From Phytohabitans suffuscus (GTDB taxonomy: Bacteria > Actinomycetota > Actinomycetes > Mycobacteriales > Micromonosporaceae), in contig NZ_AP022871.1 of the NCBI RefSeq assembly GCF_011764565.1, positions 3,534,320-3,598,319 on the forward strand: a DNA stretch of 64,000 nt. The letters are read 5' to 3'. The notes under the pieces are model-generated. The model saw only the letters and a program-made list of their open reading frames with translations. It ran no database searches and was not told where the DNA came from. Positions 36,754 to 46,413 of the stretch are shown one piece after another (within the stretch, counting starts at the first letter, position 1; each line of letters begins with the position of its first letter). Made by a program: the position numbers and the translations under genes.

Positions 36754-37394
36754 TTCTCTTCCTCCACGCTCGCGGTGCGCGTCTGTGCCGTACTGGTTCG
36801 GACGCGGTCGCCGGACTGCGGGTTCCCGCCGCGGGCCCGAAGGTGACCCAGCACAACCGCCAGCTTGGCCCGGCCGCGCGCGCACCGGCTCTTTACCGTG
36901 CCCTCGGCCACACCCAGGATCACCGCGACCTCGGCGACCGGGTAGCCCTGCACGTCGACCAGGATCAGCGCGGCCCGCTGCTCCTCCGGCAGCTGGCTGA
37001 GCGCCTGCCGCACGTCGAGGGCGGTGTCGTGGTCGACAGCGGGCGCGGCCGGCTCGGCGGCGGCCGGGCGGTCGGGCTCGCTGCGGGTGCCGTCCGGCAG
37101 CGGAACCGTCGGGTGCGCCTGCCGCCGGCGGGCCCGGTCGAGACAGGCGTTGACCACGATGCGGTGCAGCCAGGTGGTGACCGCCGAGTCGCCCCGGAAG
37201 CGGGCCGCCGCCCGGTGTGCGGACAGCAGCGCGTCCTGCAGCGCGTCGGCCGCTTCCTCCCGGTCGGCGAGCGTGCGCACCGCCACGGCCCACAGCCGGT
37301 CGCGGTGCCGCTGGAACAGCTCGGCGAAGGCGTATCGATCACCGTCGACGTGGGCGCGCAGCAGCTCGTCGTCGCTACGCGAGCTGTCGGTCAC
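36750..37394 (-). CDS. sigM: ECF RNA polymerase sigma factor, SigM type
   Basis: A 214-residue group IV sigma factor. Region 2 contains FAELFQRHRDRLWAVAVRTL and the -10 recognition helix DALLSAHRAAARFRGDSAVT TWLHRI; region 4 has LPEEQRAALILVDVQGYPVA and the helix-turn-helix AVILGVAEGTVKSRCARGR. Linker and C-terminus are Ala/Pro-rich. Neighbours trxB, trxA and cwlM downstream and the pseudokinase/murJ genes upstream match the mycobacterial sigM locus, which links it to envelope and redox stress. It starts 10 bases after the pseudokinase stop. Confidence 0.9.
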   Translation of the reverse strand: MTDSSRSDDELLRAHVDGDRYAFAELFQRHRDRLWAVAVRTLADREEAADALQDALLSAHRAAARFRGDSAVTTWLHRIVVNACLDRARRRQAHPTVPLPDGTRSEPDRPAAAEPAAPAVDHDTALDVRQALSQLPEEQRAALILVDVQGYPVAEVAVILGVAEGTVKSRCARGRAKLAVVLGHLRARGGNPQSGDRVRTSTAQTRTASVEEEK

Positions 37395-37403
37395 GGCTGC
37401 ACA

Positions 37404-38978
37404 CTAGCTCAGCCCGGCGACGACGACCTCCTGCACACCGACCTTGAACGGCCACTGGCTGTCACCGGTGCGGGGCATCTCGGTGATGAAGAAGAGCAGG
37501 TACTGGTACTTCTGATCGGGATCGAAGTCGGTAAAGCTCATCTTCGTCGCGTCGAACGCCTCGAACGGGTCGCCCACCCGCTTGAACGACTGCACGAGCT
37601 GCTTGTCGCCGCTGGCGGTGCTGCCCGGGTCGCTGTCGCCCGCCTTCAGCTCGGCGGAGGCGCCGCTGTTGGAGAGCGTGACCTGCACGGAGCTGACCGT
37701 GCGGGGCTCGCCCAGGTCGATCAGGATGCCCATGCCCGGCTTGAGGTTGCCGAACTTGGAGCTCTTGTAGCCATTGGGCTCCCAGCCGGTGTTCTCATTG
37801 CCGTCGACGACCGCGTCGGCGCCCTCAAGCTCGTTGCGCTGACCGTCCGACGGGTCGACGATGCGCACCTGGTTGGCGCTGAGCACGAAGTTTCTCGGCT
37901 GGCCGGCGGGAGCGCCGCCCGTGGCGGTGCCGCTGTCCGAGGTGGCCGGCACATCGGACGGTGGGGTGGCTGTGTCGTCGGTGTCGCCGCCGTTACCCAG
38001 CGCGCTGATACCGAAGAGCAGGCCCGCGACGGCGATGGCGAGGAGGCCGGCGACACCTGCCGCAATCTTGCGAACCGTCGTGCGCTGGGGCTCGGCCCGG
38101 CCGGCGACCGTGTCGACCGCCGCGCCCGCCTCGCGGGGACCGGACAGAAACCGCAGCGGTCCGGTCTCTTCGTAATAGGGCTCGTCGGCGGCGCTGTCGA
38201 GTCGGCCCAGCTCGGCCGCGAGCACGTCGGCGGCGGGCAGCGCGAGGCGGCTGTCGAGCAGGTCCATCGTGAGGTCGTCGAGGTAGGCCGGGACACCCGC
38301 GCGGATCTGGCGAGGTGCGGCCACCGCGCCGCTCGCGTCGCGCACCGCGTCGGGCAGCGACGAGCGGCCAGCCTCGGTGTGGGGCCAGTGGCCCGTCAGC
38401 GCGAAGTAGAGGATGCCGCCGATCGCCCGCACGTCGGTGTCTTGCGTGTCGGCGCTGTCGGCCCGCGCGTCGGCGAGCACCACCCGGCCGTCGTCGCCGA
38501 TCAGGACGGTGCCAGGGTGGATATTGCCGTGGACCATGCCGGTCGCGTGCATCGCGGCGACCGCATCGGCCACCGCGTGCGCGACAGTGGTGGTGCGGGT
38601 CGGATCGAGCGGCTCTTCGGCCACGATCTCGCGGAGCGACTCGCCGTCGACCCACTCGCGCACCACGTAGGCCCGCTCGGCCTCGTCGATCGCGTCGTAG
38701 ACGCCGACCAGGCTCGGGTGGATCACACGGCTCGCGGCGACCGCGGCCTGCAGCATCTCCATCGCGGAGTCGCCGCCGGGGTAGCGCAGCACGACCGCGA
38801 CCGGTCGCCGGAGCACCACGTCGACGCCGCGCCAGACCTGACGGCCGGCGCTGTCGTTGTTGATGTGCTCCGCCAGCTCGTACCTCTCGGCCAGGATCTC
38901 ACCGACAGTGGGCGCACCGAAGGTCATGACCTGAGGCGCGCTCTCGCTCGCCTCCTGACCTTCGCCGACCTGGGTCAC
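37404..38978 (-). CDS. Membrane pseudokinase with extracellular domain (MviN/Rv3910 C-terminal-like)
   Basis: A 524-residue single-pass protein. Residues about 25-260 form a kinase-like fold that lacks catalysis: RRPVAVVLRYPG has no beta-3 Lys, the HRD loop is HGNIHPGTVL and the DFG is replaced by DARAD. A transmembrane helix (IAAGVAGLLAIAVAGLLFGI) leads to a discoidin-like extracellular domain (DGNENTGWEPNG, DLGEPRTVSSVQVTLS). In M. tuberculosis the same parts are fused to MurJ (Rv3910), whose phosphorylated pseudokinase recruits FhaA; here it is a separate gene. The GTG at 38978 has GAGGGAGG upstream. Confidence 0.85.
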   Translation of the reverse strand: MTQVGEGQEASESAPQVMTFGAPTVGEILAERYELAEHINNDSAGRQVWRGVDVVLRRPVAVVLRYPGGDSAMEMLQAAVAASRVIHPSLVGVYDAIDEAERAYVVREWVDGESLREIVAEEPLDPTRTTTVAHAVADAVAAMHATGMVHGNIHPGTVLIGDDGRVVLADARADSADTQDTDVRAIGGILYFALTGHWPHTEAGRSSLPDAVRDASGAVAAPRQIRAGVPAYLDDLTMDLLDSRLALPAADVLAAELGRLDSAADEPYYEETGPLRFLSGPREAGAAVDTVAGRAEPQRTTVRKIAAGVAGLLAIAVAGLLFGISALGNGGDTDDTATPPSDVPATSDSGTATGGAPAGQPRNFVLSANQVRIVDPSDGQRNELEGADAVVDGNENTGWEPNGYKSSKFGNLKPGMGILIDLGEPRTVSSVQVTLSNSGASAELKAGDSDPGSTASGDKQLVQSFKRVGDPFEAFDATKMSFTDFDPDQKYQYLLFFITEMPRTGDSQWPFKVGVQEVVVAGLS

Positions 38979-39259
38979 CCCGTCCTCCCTCGGTGATCGC
39001 TCGATCAGTGGACCCGTGTGCTGCCTGTGATCTGACCGCTTCACCGCAGCCGGGCACCCCGGCGGCGGGCACAACTCACAGCCTAGGCGCTCCCCGCACC
39101 TGACGAGTGCGACCTTACCTGGGTCGTGCGACCTCTCGACACGTCATCTTGGCGTGGCAGCCGGCCTGATGCGAGTCGTCGGTGTGGCTTGCGCGCTAAG
39201 TTTCGATCATCCTGCTTTGAAGGCTCCTGCAAATAGTGCCCTATCGGTACGCTTTTGCC

Positions 39260-40680
39260 ATGTCTGATCTTGCCGGACAGGTGCGCGAGGGGTACGCCTT
39301 CGACGGGGCGGCTCTGGATCTCGGCGCCCTGGTGGTCGACGGCCGGGGTGACCCGGGCGCGAAGGTGCGCATCCCGCTCGCCATGCTCAACCGCCACGGC
39401 CTGGTGGCAGGCGCGACCGGCACCGGCAAGACCAAGACGCTCCAGGTGATGGCCGAGCAGCTCAGCGCGGCCGGCGTCCCCGTCTTCCTGGCCGACGTCA
39501 AGGGCGACGTCTCGGGCATGTCCGTCCCGGGCGCCGCCAACGAGAAGGTCACCGCGCGGGCGGCCGAGATCGGCCAGGACTGGCAGCCGGCCGCGTACCC
39601 GGTGGAGTTCTACGCGCTCGGCGGGCACGGCACCGGGATCCCGGTCCGGGCGACCGTCACCTCGTTCGGCCCGCTGCTGCTGTCCAAGGTGCTCGGGCTC
39701 TCCGACGTACAGTCCTCCTCGCTGAACCTGATCTTCCACTTCGCGGACGCGAACGGGCTGCCCCTGCTGGACATCAAGGACCTGCGATCGGTCATCCAGT
39801 ACCTGGTCTCCGGCGAGGGCGCCGAACAACTGCGTTCGCTCGGCGGGCTTTCCAAGCAGACGGCCGGCGTGCTGCTGCGGGAGCTGGTGGCCTTCTCCGA
39901 CGCCGGCACCTCTTCCAGGACCTGCCCGAGGTCGGCGACGTCGACAAGCCGAAGCTGGTGTTCTTCTTCGACGAGGCGCACCTGCTCTTCAAGGACGCGT
40001 CGAAGGACTTCCTGGCGTCGATCACGCAGACCGTGCGGCTGATCCGCTCCAAGGGCGTCGGTGTCTTCTTCGTGACCCAGACCCCCAAGGACGTGCACGC
40101 CGACGTGCTCGCCCAGCTCGGCAACCGGGTACAGCACGCGCTGCGGGCGTACACACCGGACGACGCCAAGGCTCTCAAGGCCACCGCGTCGACGTTCCCG
40201 CGCTCGGGGTACGACCTGGAGGAGGTGCTCACGCGCCTCGGCACCGGTGAGGCGATCGTGACCGTGCTGTCCGAGGACGGTGCGCCGACCCCGGTCGCCT
40301 GGACTCGACTCCGCGCGCCGCGGTCGCTGATGGGCGCCGCCGACCCCGCGGCGATGACGGCGGCGGTGCGGGGCTCGCCGCTGTACCCGAAGTACGCCGA
40401 GCCGGTCGACCGCGAGTCCGCGTACGAGAAGCTGGCGGCCCGTTTGGCGCCTCCGTCCACAGGTGGTTATCCACAGGCTTCTCCCGCGCCGGAAGCTCCT
40501 CCCGCACAGAGTTATCCACAGGAGCGGAAGCCGCCGGGCGGGCAGCGGCAGGAGCCGAACGTGATGGAAAAGGTGCTCGGCTCCAGCGCCACGAAGTCGT
40601 TCGTCCGGGCCGCCGCCACAGCCGCGGGGGCGGCGATCGCCCGCCAGCTCTTCGGCACCGCCCGGCGCCGGCGGCGCTAG
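39260..40680 (+). pseudogene. HerA/DUF853-type ATPase, internally deleted and frame-broken
   Basis: Two frames cover a DUF853 helicase-like ATPase. The first (39260-39910) has Walker A GATGTGKTKT, the DVKGDVSG loop and GGLSKQTAGVLLRELVAFSD; the second resumes at HLFQDLPEVGDVDKPKLVFF with Walker B FFFDEAHLLF and ends near 40680. From memory of the family, about 50 residues between the halves (the FFGEPEFD...LPGV region) are absent, and the present length of about 473 codons is short by that amount. The missing segment could have been lost between short repeats encoding ADLF. The tail contains DnaA boxes. Function of the family is unclear. Confidence 0.75.
40453..40520. promoter_or_regulatory. 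DnaA boxes inside the ATPase gene
   Basis: Perfect TTATCCACA at 40467-40475 and 40512-40520, plus CCGTCCACA at 40453-40461, occur within 68 bases. The perfect boxes are read as G/S-Y-P-Q with the codons TAT CCA CAG. Confidence 0.8.
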
Positions 40681-42443
40681 CGCCGGATCTTGCGGCGGAC
40701 CAGCGCGAAGACGCTGTTTATCTCGGAGACCTTGAGGCCGAGAGCGATGGCGACGTACGTGCCGCCGATCGCCAGGCCGCCGACCGCGAGCTGGAGCAGC
40801 GCCTCGGGCTTGCTCGGCGTCCAGCCGCCGGGCAGCACGTACATCACGGTGAGGCCGACCACCGTCGCCCCGACCGCCGCGACGCCCACCTTGACGAACG
40901 TGATCAGGATGCCGCTCAGCCCGATCGCCCCGATCCGCCGGTGCATGAGCATCGCGGTGATCAGTCCGGAGACGGCGAACGACAGCGCGTTGGCGAACAT
41001 CAGCCCGGGTGCCGCGAAAGCCGCCGAGAAGGCCGCGAACACGATCAGTTGCACGAGGACGCGCAGGCCCACCACCGGGACGTTGACCAGCGCGGCGGCC
41101 TTGGTCTCCTGCCGCGCGTAGAGCCCGACCGTGAAGAGCTGGCTGATCGAGAACGGCACCAGTGCCACCGCCGTCGCGACAAGTACGACCGCGGTCTCGG
41201 TGGCGTCGTCCTGGGTGAAGGCACCGCTGCGGAACAGCGCCACGGAGATCGGCGCGGCCAGCACCGCGTAGCAGATCGCGACCGGCGTCAGTACCGCCGT
41301 GATCATGCGGGTGCCGCGGGCGAGGTCGGCGGCCATGTCGGCGTGGCGGTTGTCGGCGGCCGCCGAGCTCATCCGCGGCGTGAGCGCGGTGATGATCGAG
41401 ACGCCGATGATGCCGTGCGCCATGTACATCAGCAGGAAGACGTTGTTGTAGATCGCCGGACCGGCCGCGTCCTCCTCGCCGGCGCGGTTGAGGAGGTTGA
41501 ACGCGACCGCCTGGCCGACCTGCGTGACCACCACGTAGCAGAGCGCCCAGCCGCCGATCCGGCCCAGCTCGCGCAGGCCGAGCGCGCGGAAGTCGAACCG
41601 CCACTTCCACCGGTAGCCCACCTTGCGCAGCGCCGGCAGCAGGCCCACGCTCTGGATCACGACACCGAGCAGCGTGCCGCCGCCGAGCAGGATGATCTGG
41701 CCGGCGGTCATCTGGTCGGGGCGGATCGCCTTGGCGCCATAAATGATCATGTAGACGACGCCGGTCGCGATCACGACAAGGTTGTTGAGGATCGGCGTGA
41801 ACATCGGCGTCGCGAAGTGGCCGCGCGTGTTCAGCACCGCGGTGAGGATGCCGGAGACCCCGATGAAGAAGATCATCGGAAGCATCAGGTAGGAGAGCTT
41901 GGTGACCAGGTCCTGGAAGGCCTCGCTGGACCTGTTGCTGGCGTAGAGGACGGTCAGCACCGAGGCGGTCACCGTGACGAGCAGCGCGGCCACGCCGAGC
42001 ACCAGCACGGCCAGGGTCACGAGCCGCTGGGTGTACGCCTCGCCGCGATCCGGGTCGGCCTTACGCCGGCGCACCAGCACCGGGATGATCGTGCTGCTCA
42101 GCAGCGCGCCGAGCAGCAGCTCGTAGACGATGCCGGGCAGGATCTGCGCGGTCGTGTACGCGTTGTTGATCGCGCCGCCGCCGAGCGCGGCGGCCAGGAC
42201 GACGGTGCGCAGGAAGCCGGTGCCGCGACTGACCAGGCTGCCGATCGCCATGATCGCGCTGTTGCTGGCCGCGCTCCCCTGCTCGACCTCGACGGCCGGC
42301 TCGAGGTCGGGCGCCGACTCCACGCCGGGAGCCGGGTGCAGGCCGGGCGGCATCGGCTGGGTCGAGATCAGCACGGCACCGTCCGGGTACTGCTGGTGTG
42401 CGCTGTGGCCCGCGTTGGCGCTCTTATAGAGGCCGCCGCTCAT
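40677..42443 (-). CDS. murJ: Lipid II flippase MurJ
   Basis: A 588-residue polytopic membrane protein of the MOP exporter superfamily that flips lipid II across the cytoplasmic membrane. About 14 transmembrane helices follow a 65-residue Pro-rich cytoplasmic N-terminus. Conserved features are SLVSRGTGFLRTVVLAAALG, NNAYTTAQILPGIVYELLLG and SGAFTQDDATETA. There is no C-terminal pseudokinase, unlike the mycobacterial form. The ATG at 42443 starts MSGGLYKSANAG, and the stop TAG shares the palindrome CTAG with the stop of the convergent ATPase gene. Confidence 0.93.
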   Translation of the reverse strand: MSGGLYKSANAGHSAHQQYPDGAVLISTQPMPPGLHPAPGVESAPDLEPAVEVEQGSAASNSAIMAIGSLVSRGTGFLRTVVLAAALGGGAINNAYTTAQILPGIVYELLLGALLSSTIIPVLVRRRKADPDRGEAYTQRLVTLAVLVLGVAALLVTVTASVLTVLYASNRSSEAFQDLVTKLSYLMLPMIFFIGVSGILTAVLNTRGHFATPMFTPILNNLVVIATGVVYMIIYGAKAIRPDQMTAGQIILLGGGTLLGVVIQSVGLLPALRKVGYRWKWRFDFRALGLRELGRIGGWALCYVVVTQVGQAVAFNLLNRAGEEDAAGPAIYNNVFLLMYMAHGIIGVSIITALTPRMSSAAADNRHADMAADLARGTRMITAVLTPVAICYAVLAAPISVALFRSGAFTQDDATETAVVLVATAVALVPFSISQLFTVGLYARQETKAAALVNVPVVGLRVLVQLIVFAAFSAAFAAPGLMFANALSFAVSGLITAMLMHRRIGAIGLSGILITFVKVGVAAVGATVVGLTVMYVLPGGWTPSKPEALLQLAVGGLAIGGTYVAIALGLKVSEINSVFALVRRKIRR

Positions 42444-42445
42444 CC

Positions 42446-43293
42446 TCAACCCCGCTTCTGTCCGCTGCCGTCCCGAGGCAAGGGTACGGGTGTCTGGCTT
42501 CCCAGCACGTCCACGACCCATGCGGCTTCGGCCTCGGTAACCGGGTCGGTCAGCGCGTCGAGGAGCGTCGGGTGGTCACATCCGGCGGCCTCCAGCGCGG
42601 CCAGGATCGCCGCCGGCTCACCCCGCCGGGCGAGCGCGCGGACCCGCTCGGTGCACCACGGCTCGGCGCCCACCCGGGCCACCCGCGCCCGGGCCAGCCG
42701 CACAAGCTCGGCCAGCTCGTCGAAGGGGAAGACGTCGCTGCCGGCGTACCGCAGCGTGCCGGCCACCCCTCGCCCGGCACCTGGAGGTAGTCGGCCACCT
42801 GCTCCTCGGTCAGCACCCGCGGGGAGTACGGGAACAGCGGCTCCTGCTCGGCCGGCGGCACCGGTACGCGCAGGGACCGCAGCGCCGCGCCGAGCAGGTC
42901 ACGCACCGCCGCGGCGTCGTCCTCGGGCGTGATCGGCGCGAACCGGCACAGCAGCGCCACCGGCAGCCCGGGGTGGGGCAGCGACGGGTCGTCCAGCGCC
43001 ACCACCCGGCCGATCAGGTCGAGCTCGGGCCAGAGCAGGCCGTGCGGGTGCCACCGCGACCGGTCGTCCCACGCCATCGGGATCGGCTCGGAGCCACCCG
43101 GTGTGCGCAGGCCGAGCGCGTACGTGCCGTACTCCCGATCCAGGTCGAGCACGAGCGCGTACCCGCCGGCGATCGGGAAGGTGGCGCGCAGGTCAGCGGG
43201 GTCGGGATCGGCTGCCGGGGTGGCCCGGAAGAAGTAGTCGGCCCAGAACGCCGGATCGTGGCTGAGCGTCCGCAGGGCGTCGGGTACCGGCAC
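42446..43293 (-). CDS. Hypothetical protein, with one frame break
   Basis: A soluble protein of 282 residues once one G is added to the four-base run complementary to 42776-42779, joining ADYLQVPGEG to VAGTLRYAGSDVFPFDELAE. It is acidic, Pro/Ala-rich, and has RSRWHPHGLLWPELDLIGR and LPVALLCRFAPITPEDDAAA stretches but no motif that I recognise. Strong G/C-ending codon use shows it is coding. It starts with GTG, ends 2 bases before murJ in the same direction, and diverges from cca. It could be a regulator or partner of MurJ, but nothing in the sequence shows this. Confidence 0.7.
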
Positions 43294-43331
43294 GAGGCAT
43301 CATCCTGCCCCACCGATAGGCTGGCTGTCCC

Positions 43332-44779
43332 ATGTCCAAGACTCCGAACCCCACGGGGCTCACCGATGCCCAGCGCAACGCCGTGGCCGAGCTGATGCGG
43401 GTCTCCCCGATCGCCGACGAGCTCGGCCGCCGGTTCACCAAGGCCGGGTACGAGCTGCACCTGGTCGGCGGATCCGTGCGCGACGCGCTGCTCGGCCGGC
43501 TCGGCGACGACCTGGACTTCACCACCGACGCCCGGCCGGACGACATCCTCCGCGTGCTCAAGGGGTGGGCCGAGACCACCTGGGAGACCGGCCGCGAGTT
43601 CGGCACGATCGGCGCCCAGCGGCAGGGCATGCGCCTGGAGATCACCACGTTCCGCTCCGAGGCGTACGACGGGGTGACCCGCAACCCCGTGGTCCAGTAC
43701 GGCGACAACCTCATGGACGACCTGCGCCGCCGCGACTTCACCGTCAACGCGATGGCGGTGAGCCTGCCCGAGCACCGGTTCACCGACCCGTACGGCGGGC
43801 TCGACGACCTCGCCGCCCGGCGCCTGCGCACGCCCGGCACGCCACAGGAGTCGTTCGGCGACGACCCGCTGCGTATGCTGCGGGCCGCCCGCTTCGCCGC
43901 CCAGCTGCGCTTCGCCGTCGACCCGGACGTGGTCGCCGCGATGGCCGCGATGGCCACCGACCTCGACCGGATCACGGTCGAGCGGATCCGCGACGAGTTC
44001 ACCAAGCTGCTCTGCGGCGCCGACCCGGTCACCGGGCTGCGGCTGCTGGTCGACACCGGCCTGGCCGACCGCTTCCTGCCCGAGCTGCCCGGGCTCAAGC
44101 TCGCGATCGACGAGCACGCCCAGCACAAGGACGTGTACGAGCACACGCTCACCGTGGTGAGCAACGCCGTGCGGCTGGAGGGCGACCAGCACGACCCCGA
44201 CTTCGTCCTGCGGATGTCCGCGCTGATGCACGACGTCGGCAAGCCGGCCACCAAGGCGGTCGGTACGGACAACCGGGTCAGCTTCCACCACCACGAGGTG
44301 GTCGGCGCGCGGATGACCAAGCTGCGCATGAAGGAGCTGCGCTACCCCAAGGACGTGACGTCCGACGTGGTCAAGCTCGTCGCGCTGCATCTGCGCTTCT
44401 ACGGGTACGGGCGGGGCGAGTGGACCGACTCGGCCGTGCGGCGGTACGTGACCGACGCCGGCCCCTGCTCTCCCAGCTGCACAAGCTCACCCGCTCCGAC
44501 TGCACCACGCGCAACCGGCGCAAGGCCGCCCAGCTCTCGGCCGACTACGACGCGCTGGAGACCCGGATCGCGCAGATCCAGGAGGCCGAAGACCTGGCCC
44601 GGGTCCGGCCCGACCTCGACGGCAACGCGATCATGGAGCTGCTCGGCGTGCCACCCGGCCCGATCGTCGGCCGCGCCTGGCGCCATCTGAAGGAGATCCG
44701 GCTGGAGCACGGACCGCTCGACCGGGACGGGGCCGAGGCCGAGCTTTTGCGCTGGGCCCGCGAGCAAGGTGTGATCTAG
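43332..44779 (+). CDS. cca: CCA tRNA nucleotidyltransferase, with one frame break
   Basis: A class II tRNA nucleotidyltransferase/poly(A)-polymerase-like protein that adds CCA to tRNA 3' ends. The nucleotidyltransferase motif is LVGGSVRDALLGRLGDDLDF, followed by RRDFTVNAMA and the fingers DDPLRMLRAARFAAQLRF. A C-terminal HD domain has LMHDVGKPAT. The frame changes at VTDAG; one C added to the run 44462-44465 gives PLLSQLHKLTRSDCTTRN and a single frame of 482 residues. tRNA-Ala in this window lacks an encoded CCA, consistent with need for this enzyme. Confidence 0.95.
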
Positions 44780-44903
44780 TCAGTCGGGTCCTGAACGCCA
44801 GCCGGTTTGTTGGTTACCGGGCGTGGCGTGGCTCGGCTACCGTCGCTCGCGAGTGAACCGCCGCCGGTGTGCGGCCTTTGAGGTGTTGTGGGGGAGGCAG
44901 CTG

Positions 44904-45824
44904 ATGCAGCCGTGTGCGGTCTGCGGGGGCGTACAGGTGGACGCCGCCGGTTACTGCACGCAGTGCCGCACCTTCCGGGGAGTGCCCCAGCAGCCGCCGC
45001 CGAGTTATCCACAGGCACCCCCAGCGGGGTACCCCGGTTATCCACAGCCCGGCGGCCCGGCCTATCCGGCAAGCGTGCCCCCACCGGCATATCCCGCCAG
45101 TGTGCCGCCACCGGCGTACCCGACCAGTGTTCCCCCGGCGGGATACCCGACGAGTGTGCCGCCGGCCTACCCGCAGCAGACCAGCGGCGGTGGCTACGCG
45201 GGCTACCCGCAGCCGCCGCAGCGCGGCCGGTCCTTCCTCATCCCGCTGGTCGCGCTCGGTGTCACGCTGCTGGTCCTGGTCGTGGCGATCGTGATCGTCG
45301 TGACGGCAGGTGGTGGCGGCGACGAGCCGGTCGCCGGCCCGACCACCTCGGCCCAGACGGGCGCCGGTCCCACGCAGAGCGCGAGCGCCACGCCGGGCAG
45401 CGACATCGATCAGTGCGTGATCGGCACCTGGCGGGTCACGTCCCACCGCGAGACGGTGCTCGTCCAGGGGCAGGGAAACGTCACCTTCACCGGCGGTGAG
45501 GGCGCCACGCTCCGGCTGAACGCGGACGGCACCGGCGAGACCGACTACGGCCGGGGCACCGAGTACCGGGGCCAGCTCAACGGCGAGACCGCGGTGCTCG
45601 AAATCTCCGGCGGGCTCACCTACCGGTACCGGACCGTCAACGGGCGGGTGAGCGTCACCGACACGAAGTCGACCGCGAAGGCCAAGTTCATCGTGGGCGG
45701 CGAGGAGTACGACGTTCCGCAGCCGTTCGACACCGAGGACGACTCGGCCAGCTACACCTGCTCGACCGGCCTGCTGACGCAGAACACCGCGCTGCTCACG
45801 ACCGAGTACGAGCGGGTCAGCTGA
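44904..45824 (+). CDS. Single-pass membrane protein with N-terminal zinc ribbon
   Basis: A 306-residue protein. Residues 1-25 form a zinc ribbon (CAVCGG ... CTQC). Residues 30-110 are Pro/Tyr/Gly/Ser-rich repeats of the YPASVPPP type. One transmembrane helix (FLIPLVALGVTLLVLVVAIV) follows, and an extracellular domain of about 130 residues starts CVIGTWRVTSHRETVL and is lipocalin-like in pattern (alternating beta strands, TGGEGATLRLNADGTGETDY). The ATG at 44904 has GGAGG 7 bases before it. Function unknown. Its coding sequence carries two perfect DnaA boxes. Confidence 0.75.
   Translation: MQPCAVCGGVQVDAAGYCTQCRTFRGVPQQPPPSYPQAPPAGYPGYPQPGGPAYPASVPPPAYPASVPPPAYPTSVPPAGYPTSVPPAYPQQTSGGGYAGYPQPPQRGRSFLIPLVALGVTLLVLVVAIVIVVTAGGGGDEPVAGPTTSAQTGAGPTQSASATPGSDIDQCVIGTWRVTSHRETVLVQGQGNVTFTGGEGATLRLNADGTGETDYGRGTEYRGQLNGETAVLEISGGLTYRYRTVNGRVSVTDTKSTAKAKFIVGGEEYDVPQPFDTEDDSASYTCSTGLLTQNTALLTTEYERVS
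45005..45046. promoter_or_regulatory. Two perfect DnaA boxes inside a coding sequence
   Basis: TTATCCACA at 45005-45013 and 45038-45046, both plus strand, read as S-Y-P-Q and G-Y-P-Q. Two other Y-P-Q in the same protein use TAC CCG CAG instead. Confidence 0.8.
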
Positions 45825-45859
45825 GCGGCAGTGTCACACCCGGCGGCGACAATGGGCGC

Positions 45860-46339
45860 ATGCGCTGGGTGGTGATCGACTCGCCGATCGACGAGCTCTC
45901 CGTGGCCGTGGACGACACCGGCGTGTGCGGCGTGCACTTCGGGGCCATGGAAGGTGCGGGCGAGCCGGACGACCCCCGGCTCGACGAGGCGGTCGCCGAG
46001 CTGCGGGCATACTTCGCCGGCGACCTCACCGACTTCACGGTGCCGCTGTCGGTGCGCCGGGGCAGCGACTTCGAGCGCGCCGTGTGGCACCAGATGTCCC
46101 TGATCCCCTACGGCGAGATGCGCACGTACGGCGAGATCGCGGCCGCGGTGGGCGACCCCGGCGGCGCGAGAGCGGTCGGCGTCGCCTGCAACCGCAACCC
46201 GATCCCGGTCATCGTGCCCTGCCACCGCATCGTGGGCGCCGGCGGCAAGCTGGTCGGCTTCGGCGGCGGTCTCCCCCGCAAGCGCTACCTGCTGGAGCTG
46301 GAAGCCCGGTTCGCCCTCCAGCGCGCCTGGCGCCTCTGA
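45860..46339 (+). CDS. ogt: Methylated-DNA-[protein]-cysteine S-methyltransferase
   Basis: A 159-residue suicide repair protein that removes methyl groups from O6-methylguanine onto its own Cys. The active-site signature PVIVPCHRIVGAGGKLVGFG and the helix-turn-helix segment YGEMRTYGEIAAAVGDPGGA are present. Length is normal for the Ogt type without an Ada domain. The ATG follows the previous gene by 35 bases, and a terminator lies 27 bases after the stop. Confidence 0.95.
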   Translation: MRWVVIDSPIDELSVAVDDTGVCGVHFGAMEGAGEPDDPRLDEAVAELRAYFAGDLTDFTVPLSVRRGSDFERAVWHQMSLIPYGEMRTYGEIAAAVGDPGGARAVGVACNRNPIPVIVPCHRIVGAGGKLVGFGGGLPRKRYLLELEARFALQRAWRL

Positions 46340-46365
46340 GTCGGACAGCGCATAGATATATAGAA

Positions 46366-46399
46366 AGCCGGGCCGGGGACTACGCGTCCCGGCCCGGCT
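46366..46399. terminator. Bidirectional terminator between ogt and ino1
   Basis: AGCCGGGCCGGG (46366-46377) pairs with CCCGGCCCGGCT (46388-46399). On the minus strand the hairpin is followed by TTTCTATATATC, a fair U-rich tail for ino1. Confidence 0.9.
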
Positions 46400-46413
46400 C
46401 TTCGAACAGCTCG

